Counted from the stretch's first letter, positions 1 through 8,998 are shown. The stretch: 53,465 bases of DNA from Trebonia sp036501515 (GCA_036501515.1 DASYAD010000039.1:1-53465), one strand, 5' to 3'. Translations and numbers: made by a program. Notes: generated by a model from the sequence alone, not told the origin.

Positions 1-218
1 CAAGGGTACAGATTCTTCCGCCGCCGTCAAGGACCCGCCATGCGCGCTAGCCAGCCGCCGCATGCCCGAGGCAGGGAAGGGATTGTGGAATCTTTTCGGG
101 CTCTGACCCATGCAAGTTTCCGATTAGATAAAAGTTTCCATCACACTGGCCCGGTCAGCCTCACCGCTAGCTGACGAACCGGGCGCACCTCGTCCGGACC
201 TGACGGTTCGGCGGCGGC
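1..218. other. intergenic region at window edge
   Basis: This stretch lies downstream of the methyltransferase gene that ends at 219. I see no supported coding frame. It is AT-rich around 81-146, where one copy of a 66-bp repeated element sits on the minus strand (described separately). The left edge is cut by the window, so a gene continuing from outside cannot be excluded for the first bases. Confidence 0.5.
81..146 (-). repeat. interspersed 66-bp intergenic element, copy A
   Basis: Read on the minus strand from 146 to 81 this segment aligns without gaps to 44274-44339 on the plus strand, with 53 of 66 bases identical by my count. The first 22 bases (GTGTGATGGAAAC... to ...TATCTA) are identical. 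The block has GGAAAC units about 18 bp apart. It contains a five-codon frame, ATG GAA ACT TTT ATC followed by TAA, but without a clear ribosome binding site in this copy. It lies just past the 3' end of the methyltransferase gene. The function is unknown. Confidence 0.7.
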
Positions 219-863
219 TTAGATGCCGTCTGCGGTGCGCTCGAGGATGCGCAGTGAGCCCTGCTGGCGGACCTCGGTGAAGGCGCCGGAGGCGAGGGCG
301 CGCTGGAAGATCCTGAACGGGGCCTGGCCGCCGTCGGCCGGGTCGGGAAACACGTCGTGAATGGCCAGGGCGCCGCCGAGGGCAACCCAGGGGGCCCAGC
401 CTTCGTAGTCCCAGCCGGCCGCGGCGTCGGTGTGCCCGCCGTCGATAAACAGCATGCCGAGCGGGGTCCGCCACAGCCTGGCCACGTCGGCCGACTTGCC
501 GACGATCAGCACCACGTCGTCCTCGAGGCCGGCTGCCGTAAGCGTGGCCCGAAGGCGCGGCAGCGTGTCGATCCGGCCGGCCGCCGGATCGACCATGGCC
601 GGGTCGTGGTACTCCCAGCCGGGCTGGTGCTCCTCAGAGCCGCGGTGGTGATCGAGGGTAACGACCTGCTGGCTGATACCGGACGGCCGGGCCGAGCGCA
701 CCCCGGCGGCCAGGTAAATCGTGGACTTCCCGCAGTAGCTGCCGACCTCAAGTACCGGCCCCGCGGCGGCGTATTCGGCCGCCGTCTCGCACAGGGCCAG
801 CCCCTCGTCCTCGGGCATGAACCCGGTGGCGGCCTCAGCCGCCCGCCTAAGCTGCTCGTGCAC
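219..863 (-). CDS. class I SAM-dependent methyltransferase (Methyltransf_24 / CmcI type)
   Basis: The product is 214 residues and probably transfers a methyl group from S-adenosylmethionine to an unidentified small substrate in the cytoplasm. Motif I (VLEVGSYCGKST) is near residues 37-48, an acidic/histidine segment DHH near 71-73, the IDGGHT motif near 140-145 and an IHD motif near 168-170, as in CmcI/RhaB-like enzymes. I chose the GTG at 863 because conserved sequence begins right after it. A TATGGT hexamer at 870-875 is six bases upstream on the minus strand, suggesting a leaderless mRNA. A longer frame reaches 968 but would run through the promoter region shared with the divergent gene at 961. 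The substrate cannot be inferred from the neighbours. Confidence 0.8.
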   Translation of the reverse strand: MHEQLRRAAEAATGFMPEDEGLALCETAAEYAAAGPVLEVGSYCGKSTIYLAAGVRSARPSGISQQVVTLDHHRGSEEHQPGWEYHDPAMVDPAAGRIDTLPRLRATLTAAGLEDDVVLIVGKSADVARLWRTPLGMLFIDGGHTDAAAGWDYEGWAPWVALGGALAIHDVFPDPADGGQAPFRIFQRALASGAFTEVRQQGSLRILERTADGI

Positions 864-888
864 AAGCGCACCATAGCAGCGCGGGCTA

Positions 889-928
889 TTGCGCAGCCGT
901 TCACTACTGACTAGTAATGAGTGAACGG
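889..928 (+). promoter_or_regulatory. promoter with 32-bp palindromic operator (TetR-type)
   Basis: A perfect inverted repeat, CCGTTCACT (897-905) and AGTGAACGG (920-928), is separated by 14 bases that themselves hold ACT/AGT symmetry. A candidate -35 (TTGCGC, 889-894) and -10 (TAGTAA, 912-917) with a 17-base spacer place the dyad across the promoter of the diiron protein gene at 961. This is the layout expected for a repressor of the TetR class. The regulator is not encoded nearby. Confidence 0.6.
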
Positions 929-960
929 CGGCAACGCAGCCGCTCAGGCAGGAGGCACGC

Positions 961-2061
961 GTGAGCACCTACGACATGTATACGTCGCCGGTCGGCACGG
1001 AAACCTGGGACGTGCCCATGGCGGGAGCGGCCAGGTTCTCCTGGGAGTACGACTCAGGACGGCAGCAGCTGCTCGACCTGTACCAGCGCGGCAAGGACAA
1101 GCAGTGGGACGCGGTCAAGCGGATCGACTGGGACCAGCCGGTCAACCCGCTGCGGGTGATGGAAACCGGCGAAGAGATGGTGCCGATCTACGGATCGCGC
1201 CAGTGGGAAAAGCTGAACCAGGCCGAGCGTGACGAGCTGAGCCAGCATCTGTCGTCGTGGCTTTTCAGCCAGTTCCTGCACGGCGAACAGGGCGCGCTGA
1301 CCGTGGCCGCCCGGATCGTGGAGTCGGTGCCTGACATGGACTCCAAGTTCTACGCCGCCACCCAGGTCATGGACGAGGCCCGGCATGTTGAGCTGTTCAA
1401 CCGGTTCGTCAAGGAAAAGATCGGGCTGTTCTACCCCGTGAACGACCACCTCGGGCAGCTGCTGGCCGACGCGCTGAGCGACTCCCGCTGGGACCTGCCC
1501 TACCTCGGCATGCAGGTGCTGATCGAAGGGCTCGCCCTCGCCGCCTTCGGCGTGCACCGCGACATGACCGGCAACCCGCTGGTGAGGCAGCTGCTCGCGT
1601 ACGTCATGCAGGACGAGGCGCGGCATGTGGCGTTCGGCCGCCTGGCCTTGCGCGACTACTACGCGGGGCTTACCTCGGCCGAGCGCGCCGAGCGCGAGGA
1701 GTTCGTGGTCGAGGGCTGCTACCTGATGCGTGACCGGTTCGTGGCCCAGGAGGTCTACGAGCGCCTCGGCTACGACGTCAAGGAGTGCGTGGAATTCGCC
1801 GACCGCTCCCCCACCCAGCTGGCATTCCGCCAGTTCCTCTTCAGCCGCATCGTGCCGTGTGTGAAGGACATCGGCCTGTGGGGGCCGAAGGTGCAGCAGG
1901 CGTACGTCGACCTCGGCGTGATCGACGCGGCCAGCAGCAACCTCGACGCGCTGATGCGCGACGACGAGGACACGGCCGACCGCCTTGAGCGCGAGCACGC
2001 CAGCGAACTGACCGCACGCAAGCAGGAGGTGGACGCCGCGATCACGTCGGGTGCCCCGTAG
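961..2061 (+). CDS. ferritin-like diiron protein, R2-like oxidase/AurF-type
   Basis: This 366-residue protein is a ferritin-like four-helix protein with a full set of diiron ligands: Glu109 (in HGEQG), Glu139 and His142 (in MDEARH), Glu189 (in LIEGL), and Glu219 and His222 (in QDEARH). The two DEARH repeats are typical of R2-like oxidases, fatty-acyl/aldehyde-type and AurF-like oxygenases. No radical-partner gene is near, so ribonucleotide reduction is unlikely. The GTG start follows an AGGAGG ribosome site about eight bases upstream. A strong palindrome covers the promoter. The stop codon at 2059-2061 abuts the stop of the convergent flavoprotein gene. The substrate is unknown; an oxygenase or desaturase role is an inference. 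Confidence 0.8.
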   Translation: MSTYDMYTSPVGTETWDVPMAGAARFSWEYDSGRQQLLDLYQRGKDKQWDAVKRIDWDQPVNPLRVMETGEEMVPIYGSRQWEKLNQAERDELSQHLSSWLFSQFLHGEQGALTVAARIVESVPDMDSKFYAATQVMDEARHVELFNRFVKEKIGLFYPVNDHLGQLLADALSDSRWDLPYLGMQVLIEGLALAAFGVHRDMTGNPLVRQLLAYVMQDEARHVAFGRLALRDYYAGLTSAERAEREEFVVEGCYLMRDRFVAQEVYERLGYDVKECVEFADRSPTQLAFRQFLFSRIVPCVKDIGLWGPKVQQAYVDLGVIDAASSNLDALMRDDEDTADRLEREHASELTARKQEVDAAITSGAP

Positions 2062-3189
2062 TTAGAGACGGTTGAGCAGGGCGAGGGAGACGCGCGCCGA
2101 GCGACGGGTAACAAGTTCGGCCAGTGACATCTCGCTGCGGCAGAACTTCGCGAAGATCCCCCAGCCCTTCGCGGTGGACAGGCCTTTGTGGAGGGCGCCG
2201 GCGTGCCGGGTGAAGGCTGTGAGCAGGCTGCGCCCGGCGCGCATGTCCGGGACCAGGACGGCGTTGACGGCGGCGACGTAGCCGTCGAGATCGTCCTTCG
2301 CGGCGTGCTGGCCAGCCAGGGCGCCTGAGCGCAGGGCGAAGCTGATGCCCTCCCGCGTCCACGGGTCCAGCAGGCCGGCGGCGTCGCCGGCCAGCAGCAC
2401 CCGGCCGCTGCGCAGCGGCGAGACGTCGGAACGGCAATGGGTGAGATGACCCGAGTCGTGTACTGCCTCGAAGCCGCCGAGCCCTAGCCGGCTGACGAAG
2501 TCGCGCAAGTAGGCCTTGGTCGCGTCACCCTGGCCACGGGCGGCGATCACGCCGACGGTGAGCCGGTCCCCCTTCGGGAAGACCCAGCCGTAAGACCCCG
2601 GGATCTTGCCCCAGTCGAGTAGCACCCGCCCCGCCCACTTGCCGGCGACCTCGTCCGGCACCGCGATTTCCAGCTCGAGGCCGAGGTCGACCTGGTCGAA
2701 CTCGGCACCGGCGTGCCTGGCGGTGACGCCGGAGGACCCGTCGGCACCGATGATCACCTTCGCGGTGACCTCGGTACCGTCCGCCAGGCGGGCGGTCGCG
2801 CGCCCGTCAGCCTGCTCGATCGCGCGGACCTGAGCCCGCTCCCTGATCTGGGCGCCGCTCTCGGCGGCGTGCTTGAGCAGCGCGGCGTCGAACTCGTCAC
2901 GGACCACCATCGCCAGCAGCGGCTCGGCCTCGGCGCGGGTGAATTCCTGTCCGCCGCGCAGGGTGATCGTCGCTGACCGGATCACGTCCCTGACCGGCAC
3001 GTCGATCAGGCCGCCCGCGGCGGAACGCGAGGCGCCGATCAGGCCGCCGCCGCACGTCTTGTACCGGGGGTGCTCGGCCCGCTCAAGCACGACCGTCCGT
3101 GCTCCCGCCCCGGCCGCGGCGCTCGCCGCGGCCAGCCCGGCCGGCCCCGCGCCGATGACGGCGACATCCCATTCCGCATGTTCCTGCAC
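2062..3189 (-). CDS. geranylgeranyl reductase family FAD-dependent oxidoreductase
   Basis: The 375-residue product is a flavoprotein of the geranylgeranyl reductase/GGR family, which reduces isoprenoid double bonds in chlorophyll, archaeal lipid or menaquinone pathways. An N-terminal Rossmann motif (GAGPAG, residues 13-18) is followed by the family motif KTCGGG (43-48), GADG (147-150), YGWVFPKGD (199-207) and the flavin-binding GDAAG (267-271). I chose the GTG at 3189 because it directly precedes the Rossmann fold. The frame is open further upstream, but that part is low complexity and lacks homology features. In actinomycetes such enzymes are often suggested to saturate the menaquinone side chain; nothing here proves the substrate. 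Confidence 0.82.
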   Translation of the reverse strand: MQEHAEWDVAVIGAGPAGLAAASAAAGAGARTVVLERAEHPRYKTCGGGLIGASRSAAGGLIDVPVRDVIRSATITLRGGQEFTRAEAEPLLAMVVRDEFDAALLKHAAESGAQIRERAQVRAIEQADGRATARLADGTEVTAKVIIGADGSSGVTARHAGAEFDQVDLGLELEIAVPDEVAGKWAGRVLLDWGKIPGSYGWVFPKGDRLTVGVIAARGQGDATKAYLRDFVSRLGLGGFEAVHDSGHLTHCRSDVSPLRSGRVLLAGDAAGLLDPWTREGISFALRSGALAGQHAAKDDLDGYVAAVNAVLVPDMRAGRSLLTAFTRHAGALHKGLSTAKGWGIFAKFCRSEMSLAELVTRRSARVSLALLNRL

Positions 3190-3486
3190 ACCAAGCAGCT
3201 TAGGGGAGCCACCGCGGGCCAGCCGCCCGGCATGGTGCGCGCCCGGCTGTTCCCGCAGGTACTGCTGCCGCAGGTGCCGGTTCCGGCCCGGCGGTGAGGG
3301 GATGCCGGACCGGAACCAGCCGGTACCGCCAGGGGGGATGGCGGCACGCGGGGCCAGCATCAGGGACGCCGCCCCGCGAGCGCGCGGTGCCGGTGTCCGC
3401 AGGGGCGGCCGTCCGCGCGCAGGGCGACATCTACCCTTATGCCGGATCCGACACCTTTTAACGGAGACTATTTCGCCGCCCGCGGG

Positions 3487-4131
3487 TCAGGAATTCAGGT
3501 AAGCGATAACGGCCAGCACACGGCGGTTGTCATCGTCGGACGGCGCTAGTCCCAGGTTTCCGAAGATGCCCGCGGCGTGCTTGCTCACCGCCTTCTCGGT
3601 GATGAACAGGCGCGCGGCGATCGCCGCGTTGGAACGGCCCTCGGCCATCAGCGACAGCACCTCGCGCTCGCGCGGTGTGAGCGCGGCCAGCGGACCCGAC
3701 CTGGACCGCTTGGCGAGCAGCCGGGACACGACCTCGGGGTCGAGCACGGTGCCGCCCGCGGCGACATCGCGCACCGCGTCAGCGAACGCGGCGTCGCTGA
3801 ACACCCGGTCCTTGAGCAGGTAGCCGACGCCGCCGGCCTGGTCCGCGAGCAGCTCGCGGGCGTACAGCTGCTCGACGTACTGCGACAGGACCAGCAGCGG
3901 CAGACCGGGACGGGCCCGGCGCGCCTCGATCGCCACCCGCAGCCCGTCGTCCGTGAAGGCAGGCGGGAGCCGCACGTCGACGATCCCGACGTCTGGCTCG
4001 AGCTCCGTCAGTGCGCGCAGCAGCTCGGGGGCGCTGGCCACCGCCGCGACGACCTCGAACCCGTGTGCCGCGAGCAGGCGGACCAGGCCGTCCCTGAGCA
4101 GGAACAGGTCTTCTCCGATGACGACTCGCAC
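3487..4131 (-). CDS. NarL/LuxR-family response regulator
   Basis: This 214-residue two-component response regulator has acidic residues at 7-8, a phospho-acceptor Asp52 (in VDVRLP) and Lys107, then a LuxR-type helix-turn-helix from about residue 147 (LTPREREVL ... EKAVSKHAAGIF). It lies directly downstream of the histidine kinase gene and is surely its partner. I chose the GTG at 4131, where the receiver fold begins and GGGGTG lies just upstream. An in-frame ATG at 4227 would give a 32-residue Arg/Ala-rich extension overlapping the kinase gene by 25 bases. Target genes are unknown. Confidence 0.85.
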   Translation of the reverse strand: MRVVIGEDLFLLRDGLVRLLAAHGFEVVAAVASAPELLRALTELEPDVGIVDVRLPPAFTDDGLRVAIEARRARPGLPLLVLSQYVEQLYARELLADQAGGVGYLLKDRVFSDAAFADAVRDVAAGGTVLDPEVVSRLLAKRSRSGPLAALTPREREVLSLMAEGRSNAAIAARLFITEKAVSKHAAGIFGNLGLAPSDDDNRRVLAVIAYLNS

Positions 4132-4202
4132 GGCACCCCGATCACCCGGCTGGCCCGCCCGCCGGCCAGCGGCCCGGAGGCGAGCAGCCCGCGGGCGAGC
4201 GG

Positions 4203-5978
4203 TTAGAGCAGCGTCCTTGTCTGCCACGAGGATCGCACAACGTCGGCCAGGCTGCCGCGGGCGGACTCGCCCAGGCCGCCGCAGACCGGGATGTAAGGAA
4301 CTTCGATCGCGATGACGGTCGGGCCGCCGGGCGGGCTGTTCACCGCCAGGACGCCGTCGAAGGTCGCCAGGCGGCGCTCCACCCCGGCCAGGCCGGTGCC
4401 CGCGGCCGGGTCCGCACCGCCGTAGCCGTCGTCGGTGACGGTCGCCCGGAGCAGGCCGTCCTCGGCGGTCAGGACGACTTCAACCGCGTCCGCGTCCGCG
4501 TGCCTGGCCGCGTTCGTGAGCGCCTCCGCCACCGCGAAGTAGACCGCGGCCGCGACCGGCATCGGCGGCTCGGCCGGCAAGTTGAGGTCCGTGTGCACAG
4601 TCAGCGGAGAGTCAAGGGCGAGCGCCCGCACCGCGTCGGCCAGGCCGCGGTCGGCCAGGACCGGCGGGTAGATGCCGCGCACCAGGTCCCTGAGGTCGTC
4701 AAGGGCGCGCGAGGACGTCTGCCGCGCCTCCGCGACCAGGGCCATCGCAGCGTCGGGATTGGCCGGCATCAGCTGCTCGGCCGCACGCAGCGCCATGCCG
4801 ACCGCGACGAGCCTGGCCTGGGCGCCGTCGTGCAGGTCGCGCTCGATGCGGCGCAGCTCGGCGGCGGCGGTCTCGGTCGCGTCACTGCGGGTCTGGGTCA
4901 GCCGGGTCACCCGCTGGGTCAGCGCCCGGGCCTGGACCGCCAGCTCGGTGTCGCTCGCCCAGTCCAGCCCGGTGCCGCTCGTCCAGGTCGGCAGCCGCAC
5001 GGCGAGCAGGCAGGCAGCCGCCAGCAGGGCTACGCCCTGAACCGCGGTCAGCACCAGCACCAGGGGGCCGTCCTGGCCGGCCAGGACAATCTCGCCGAAC
5101 GACGCGCTCGGGTGCAGCACGTAATCGGGTGCCAGCTCGCTGTAGAACTTGCCCTGCAGGGGCACGGCGCCGTAGAGCAGGGCCGCGAACCAGCTGCCCG
5201 GCACGCTCGCCGGCAAGGACAAGCGCAGGCTGACGGCCACCCCGCAGAGCCCCAGCAGCGCGGTGCCGGACACGGCCGCCACCGCGGCGACGCGGGGCAG
5301 CCACAGCACTACAGAGATGCCGACGGCGAAGGCCAGCACCGCGATGACGCGGCCGCCCGTGTTCGGTACAGCGAACCAGTCGAACCAGAGCCGCTGACTG
5401 AGCAGCTCTTCCCACAGGAAGATCACCGGCAGCAGCAGCAGCGGCGGCACCGTCTTGGGCTGACCGCCGGTACCCCGCAGCTGCGCGACCGCGGCCTGTA
5501 CCGCGCGGCTGCCGGGAGCCCCGGTAGCCGCGAGCAGCCACACCGCGGCCCCGAGAATGAGAACGGCCTGCGGCAGCACGTACCCCGCGTTGTCGTCAGG
5601 TCCCACCACGACGACGCCGTAGACAACCTTCTGGACGTAGCCGTCGTACGCGGGAAGGCCCCAGTTAAAACTCCCCGCGAGCACCTCCCGCAGCGGGTAG
5701 GCGGGTCCGTAACCGTCCTTGAGGATGTCCCACAGGCTCAGCGCGTGGGCGAGGAAGATGCCGTAGGCACCGTAGGCGAACAGGGCGAACGGCGCGAGCC
5801 TGGCCGTGAGCGCGGGAAGGAACGCGGCCATGGCCACCGCCAGCAGGACAAGCCATCCGCACGGCCGCGTGTGGAACACGCCGTACGCGCCGACCGCGAG
5901 CAACGGCAGCAGCAGGGCCGGCCCGCGATCGTGCCACCCGACGACACCGGCCGCTACCCGGTCACCGAATCTCGTCAT
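4203..5978 (-). CDS. membrane sensor histidine kinase (NarL-type, HisKA_3)
   Basis: The 591-residue kinase has an unusually large membrane domain with about eight hydrophobic segments in the first 330 residues, so it may sense something in or at the membrane. A cytoplasmic kinase core follows, with the phosphorylation motif ERDLHDGAQ (His383), an N box near EALTNAARHAD and a G box TGLAGVERR. It forms a two-gene unit with the response regulator at 3487. I chose the ATG at 5978 because GGATGG lies about five bases upstream. An ATG at 6014 is in frame but has no ribosome site. The signal is unknown. Confidence 0.85.
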   Translation of the reverse strand: MTRFGDRVAAGVVGWHDRGPALLLPLLAVGAYGVFHTRPCGWLVLLAVAMAAFLPALTARLAPFALFAYGAYGIFLAHALSLWDILKDGYGPAYPLREVLAGSFNWGLPAYDGYVQKVVYGVVVVGPDDNAGYVLPQAVLILGAAVWLLAATGAPGSRAVQAAVAQLRGTGGQPKTVPPLLLLPVIFLWEELLSQRLWFDWFAVPNTGGRVIAVLAFAVGISVVLWLPRVAAVAAVSGTALLGLCGVAVSLRLSLPASVPGSWFAALLYGAVPLQGKFYSELAPDYVLHPSASFGEIVLAGQDGPLVLVLTAVQGVALLAAACLLAVRLPTWTSGTGLDWASDTELAVQARALTQRVTRLTQTRSDATETAAAELRRIERDLHDGAQARLVAVGMALRAAEQLMPANPDAAMALVAEARQTSSRALDDLRDLVRGIYPPVLADRGLADAVRALALDSPLTVHTDLNLPAEPPMPVAAAVYFAVAEALTNAARHADADAVEVVLTAEDGLLRATVTDDGYGGADPAAGTGLAGVERRLATFDGVLAVNSPPGGPTVIAIEVPYIPVCGGLGESARGSLADVVRSSWQTRTLL

Positions 5979-6076
5979 GGTGCCATCCTGGCCACCGCGC
6001 GGGCCCGGAGCCATGGGCTTAGGCCCACAGTTCCGGAGTTAGCCGCACCCGTTCGGGATGATCGGGTGTGCGGGTG

Positions 6077-6130
6077 GGGGTGGAGATGCAGGTAGGAGTG
6101 GAGATGCAGGTGGGAGTGCGATCGAGATGC
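6077..6130. repeat. short 18-bp tandem repeat between genes
   Basis: Two near-identical 18-bp units (GGRGTGGAGATGCAGGTR) at 6077-6094 and 6095-6112 are followed by a degenerate third at 6113-6130. They lie between the divergently read kinase start and the 3' end of the aminotransferase gene. No function is apparent; slipped-strand duplication is likely. Confidence 0.6.
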
Positions 6131-6197
6131 GGACGGGACGGGTCTCCGTGCAGCCGGGATCGGGTGCCGAGCGCGGGCGGGGCGCGGTGCTCTTCGC

Positions 6198-7364
6198 TCA
6201 GCGGGCGAGCACCGAGAGCCTGCCGAGTGCCTCCTTCAGCACTTCGGGGCGCTTGCAGAACGCGAACCTGACCATCGTCCGGCCCTCGTCGGGGTGGTCG
6301 GCGTAGAAGACCGCGCTCGGGATCGCCACCACGCCGGCCCGGTCGGGCAGTGACAGGCAGAACTCGGTCGCGTCGCGCTCGCCAAGCGGCGAGATGTCCG
6401 TGGTGACGAAGTAGGTGCCGTCTGGCGGGTAGACCGTGAAGCCGATTTCGCGCAGGCCCGCCACCATCAGGTCGCGCTTGGCGCGCAGGTCTTCCGCCAG
6501 GTCCGTGTAGTAACTGGCGGGCAGGTCAAGGGCCTCGGCCACCGCGTACTGGAACGGACCGCTGCTCACGAAGGTGAGGAACTGCTTGGTGGTGCGAACC
6601 GCGCTGATGAGGTCGGGGGTGCCGGTGGCCCAGCCGACCTTCCAGCCGGTGAAAGAGAACGTCTTGCCCGCGGAGCCGACAGAGACGACCCGGCCGCGCA
6701 TGCCGTCGATCGTGGCCAGCGGAATGTGCTGGGCGCCGAACGTGAGGTGCTCGTAGGCCTCGTCGGTGACGACCAGGAGATCGCGGGAGATCGCGATCTT
6801 CGCGATCGCCTCGGTTTCCGCGCGGGTGAGCACCATGCCGGTCGGGTTGTGCGGGCTGTTGAGCAGCAGCAGCCTGGTCCTGCCGGTGATCTTGGATTCG
6901 AGCTCGGCCAGGTCGGGCCGGAAGTCAGGCGCCCGCAGGGTCAGCGGCACCCGGGTGCCGCCCCCCATCGCGATCCCCGCCACGTACGAGTCGTAGTACG
7001 GCTCGAACGCGATGACCTCGTCGCCCGGTTCGAGCAGCGCGAGCAGCGCGGCGGCGACCGCCTCGGTCGCGCCAGCGGTGATCAGCACCTCAGTGTCCTG
7101 GTCGTAGTCAAGGCCGTAGAACCGCCGCTGGTGGCTGACGACCGCCTGCCGCAGCTCCGGTATGCCCGTCGCGGGCGGGTACTGGTTGCCCTGGCCGGAC
7201 AGCACGGCCTCGGCCGCCCGGTGCGCGACCGCCACCGGGCCGTCGACGTCAGGGAAACCCTGGCCGAGGTTGACCGCACCGGTGGCGGCCGCCCGGGCCG
7301 ACATCACCCCGAAGACTGAATTGCCGAGGTCCGCGAGGTTGCGGTTGAGCAGAGGTCGCCTCAC
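6198..7364 (-). CDS. PLP-dependent aminotransferase (DapC / kynurenine aminotransferase-like)
   Basis: This 388-residue fold-type I aminotransferase has VNLGQGFPD near residues 31-39, SPHNPTG (170-176), DEAY (201-204) and the Schiff-base lysine Lys234 in SAGKTFSFTGWK. It resembles the M. tuberculosis protein annotated as DapC (N-succinyldiaminopimelate aminotransferase) and the kynurenine/methionine aminotransferase YbdL, and sequence alone does not separate these roles. The GTG start has TACCCT at 7371-7376 six bases upstream on the minus strand, fitting a leaderless transcript. It is divergent from the nitrilase-family gene at 7402, and the two probably share a 37-bp promoter region. Co-occurrence of KAT-like transaminases with nitrilase/omega-amidase enzymes is known, which makes an amino-acid repair role worth considering. 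Confidence 0.85.
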   Translation of the reverse strand: MRRPLLNRNLADLGNSVFGVMSARAAATGAVNLGQGFPDVDGPVAVAHRAAEAVLSGQGNQYPPATGIPELRQAVVSHQRRFYGLDYDQDTEVLITAGATEAVAAALLALLEPGDEVIAFEPYYDSYVAGIAMGGGTRVPLTLRAPDFRPDLAELESKITGRTRLLLLNSPHNPTGMVLTRAETEAIAKIAISRDLLVVTDEAYEHLTFGAQHIPLATIDGMRGRVVSVGSAGKTFSFTGWKVGWATGTPDLISAVRTTKQFLTFVSSGPFQYAVAEALDLPASYYTDLAEDLRAKRDLMVAGLREIGFTVYPPDGTYFVTTDISPLGERDATEFCLSLPDRAGVVAIPSAVFYADHPDEGRTMVRFAFCKRPEVLKEALGRLSVLAR

Positions 7365-7401
7365 CAGATCAGGGTAAGGCGGCCAGGACTAAGGTGAGCG
7401 T

Positions 7402-8226
7402 GTGCGTATCGCGTTGTGCCAGATCCCGGTCAGTGCCACCCCCGCGGTGAACCTGGAGCGGGTGCGCTCCGCGCTCGCCGAGTCCGCGGCTGGCCGTGCC
7501 GATCTCGCGGTCTTCCCTGAAGCCACGCTGACCCGGTTCGGTTCCGACCTGCGGGCGGCGGCGGAGCCGCTCGACGGGCCGTTCTGCTCCGCGGTGGCCG
7601 GCGCCTGTGCCGAGGCCGGGGTAGCCGCGGTAGTCGGCGTGTTCGAGCCGGCGCCTGACGGACGGGTATACAACACGGCCGCGGTGTTCGACCGCGACGG
7701 CACCCTGGTCACCCGGTACCGGAAACTGCACCTGTTCGACGCGTTCTCGCAGCGCGAATCCGACCTGGTGGCTCCCGGGTCCGCCGTGGTCACCGCCTCG
7801 CTGGCCGGAGTGCCTGTCGGCCTGGAGATCTGCTACGACATCCGGTTTCCTGAACTGACGCGGGCCCTCGCCGCGGGCGGCGCGTCGCTGGTGACGGTCA
7901 GCGCCGCCTGGCAGGCGGGCCTGTTCAAGGAAGAGCACTGGGTGACGCTGCTGCGCGCCCGTGCGATCGAGAACACGGTGTGGATCGCCGCCGTCGGCCA
8001 GGTCCCCGACACCGGCGAGAAGCCGACCCGGGCAGCGACGGGGGTAGGGCGGTCGATGCTGATCGACCCGCTCGGCGTGGTGCGGGCCGACCTAGGCCCG
8101 TCGCCGGCGGTGACAGTCGTTGACGCGGACATGTCGCTTGTCGAGACGGTGCGCGAGACGCTGCCGTCGCTGGCCAACCGCCGGGCGGACGTTTTCGGGC
8201 CCGCCGCGCCTCCCGTAAGCGCGTGA
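7402..8226 (+). CDS. carbon-nitrogen hydrolase (nitrilase superfamily, omega-amidase-like)
   Basis: The 274-residue protein has the nitrilase-fold catalytic triad: Glu40 (in FPEAT), Lys108 (in YRKLHLF) and Cys144 (in LEICYDIRFPE). The YRKLHLFD and CYDIRFPE motifs are typical of the Nit1/Nit2 omega-amidase branch, which hydrolyses omega-amides of 2-oxo acids or deaminated glutathione. The GTG start follows TAAGGT (7390-7395) by six bases, so the mRNA is probably leaderless. It is divergent from a KAT-like aminotransferase, whose family makes 2-oxo acids that omega-amidases consume; the functional link is an inference. Its stop is one base from the stop of the convergent SDR gene. Confidence 0.85.
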   Translation: MRIALCQIPVSATPAVNLERVRSALAESAAGRADLAVFPEATLTRFGSDLRAAAEPLDGPFCSAVAGACAEAGVAAVVGVFEPAPDGRVYNTAAVFDRDGTLVTRYRKLHLFDAFSQRESDLVAPGSAVVTASLAGVPVGLEICYDIRFPELTRALAAGGASLVTVSAAWQAGLFKEEHWVTLLRARAIENTVWIAAVGQVPDTGEKPTRAATGVGRSMLIDPLGVVRADLGPSPAVTVVDADMSLVETVRETLPSLANRRADVFGPAAPPVSA

Positions 8227-8227
8227 C

Positions 8228-8998
8228 CTAGGTTTCGCGGGCGACCTGGAAGGGCGCGAACGACTGGGCGACGGGCATCAGCTCGATCGTGTTGACGTTC
8301 ACGTGCGCCGGCAAGGTGGCGGCCCAGTGGATCGATTCCGCGATGTCGTCGGCGGTCAGCGGCTGCATGCCCGCATACGTCGAGTCCGCCTTGGACTGGT
8401 CGCCGTCGAACCTGACAAGCGAGAACTCGGTGTCGGCCATGCCCGACTCGACGCAGGTGACCCGCACCCCGGTGCCGTGCAGGTCGCTGCGCAGGTCCAG
8501 GCTGAACTGGTGGACGAACGCCTTCGTCCCGCCGTACACGTTCCCGCCCGGGTACGGGTAGCTGCCCGCCACCGAGCCCAGGTTGATCACGTGGCCGCGC
8601 CCGCGGGCGACCATGCCGGGCAGCACCGCACGGGTGACGTAGGCCAGGCCCTTGCAGTTCGTCTCGATCATCTGGTCCCAGTCGTCAAGGTCGGCGTCCT
8701 GGGCGGGGCCGAGGCCGAGCGCGAGGCCCGCGTTGTTCACCAGCAGGTCGACGGCGCTGAACTCGGCGGGCAGGCCGGCCACGGCCGCCGCGACCGCGTC
8801 CCTGTCCCGCACGTCGAGCGCCAGCGGCAGGACGAGCGGGCCGAGCTCGGCCGCGAGGTCGCGCACCCGGTCCGTGCGGCGGGCGGCGGCGATGACGCGC
8901 GCGCCGCCGGCGGCGAACCGGCGGGCCACGGCGGCACCGAAACCGCTGCTCGCGCCCGTGATGAAAACGGTCCCTGGCTTAGTGCTGCTCATCGTCAT
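8228..8998 (-). CDS. SDR family NADP-dependent oxidoreductase (YdfG-like)
   Basis: This 256-residue classical short-chain dehydrogenase has the cofactor motif TGASSGFG (14-21), NNAG near 88-91, and the catalytic Ser142, Tyr155 and Lys159 (in YGGTK). It is most like the YdfG group, which oxidises 3-hydroxy acids such as serine or allo-threonine. I chose the ATG at 8998, with GAGG about seven bases upstream on the minus strand; the frame continues further but only through sequence antisense to other features. It follows the BNR-propeller gene by 35 bases and may be cotranscribed with it. Confidence 0.85.
   Translation of the reverse strand: MTMSSTKPGTVFITGASSGFGAAVARRFAAGGARVIAAARRTDRVRDLAAELGPLVLPLALDVRDRDAVAAAVAGLPAEFSAVDLLVNNAGLALGLGPAQDADLDDWDQMIETNCKGLAYVTRAVLPGMVARGRGHVINLGSVAGSYPYPGGNVYGGTKAFVHQFSLDLRSDLHGTGVRVTCVESGMADTEFSLVRFDGDQSKADSTYAGMQPLTADDIAESIHWAATLPAHVNVNTIELMPVAQSFAPFQVARET

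Noticed and set aside
4500..6095. 531-codon plus-strand frame opposite the histidine kinase
   Set aside because: Low-complexity Arg/Gly/His translation antisense to a kinase with intact motifs; typical GC-rich frame shadow.
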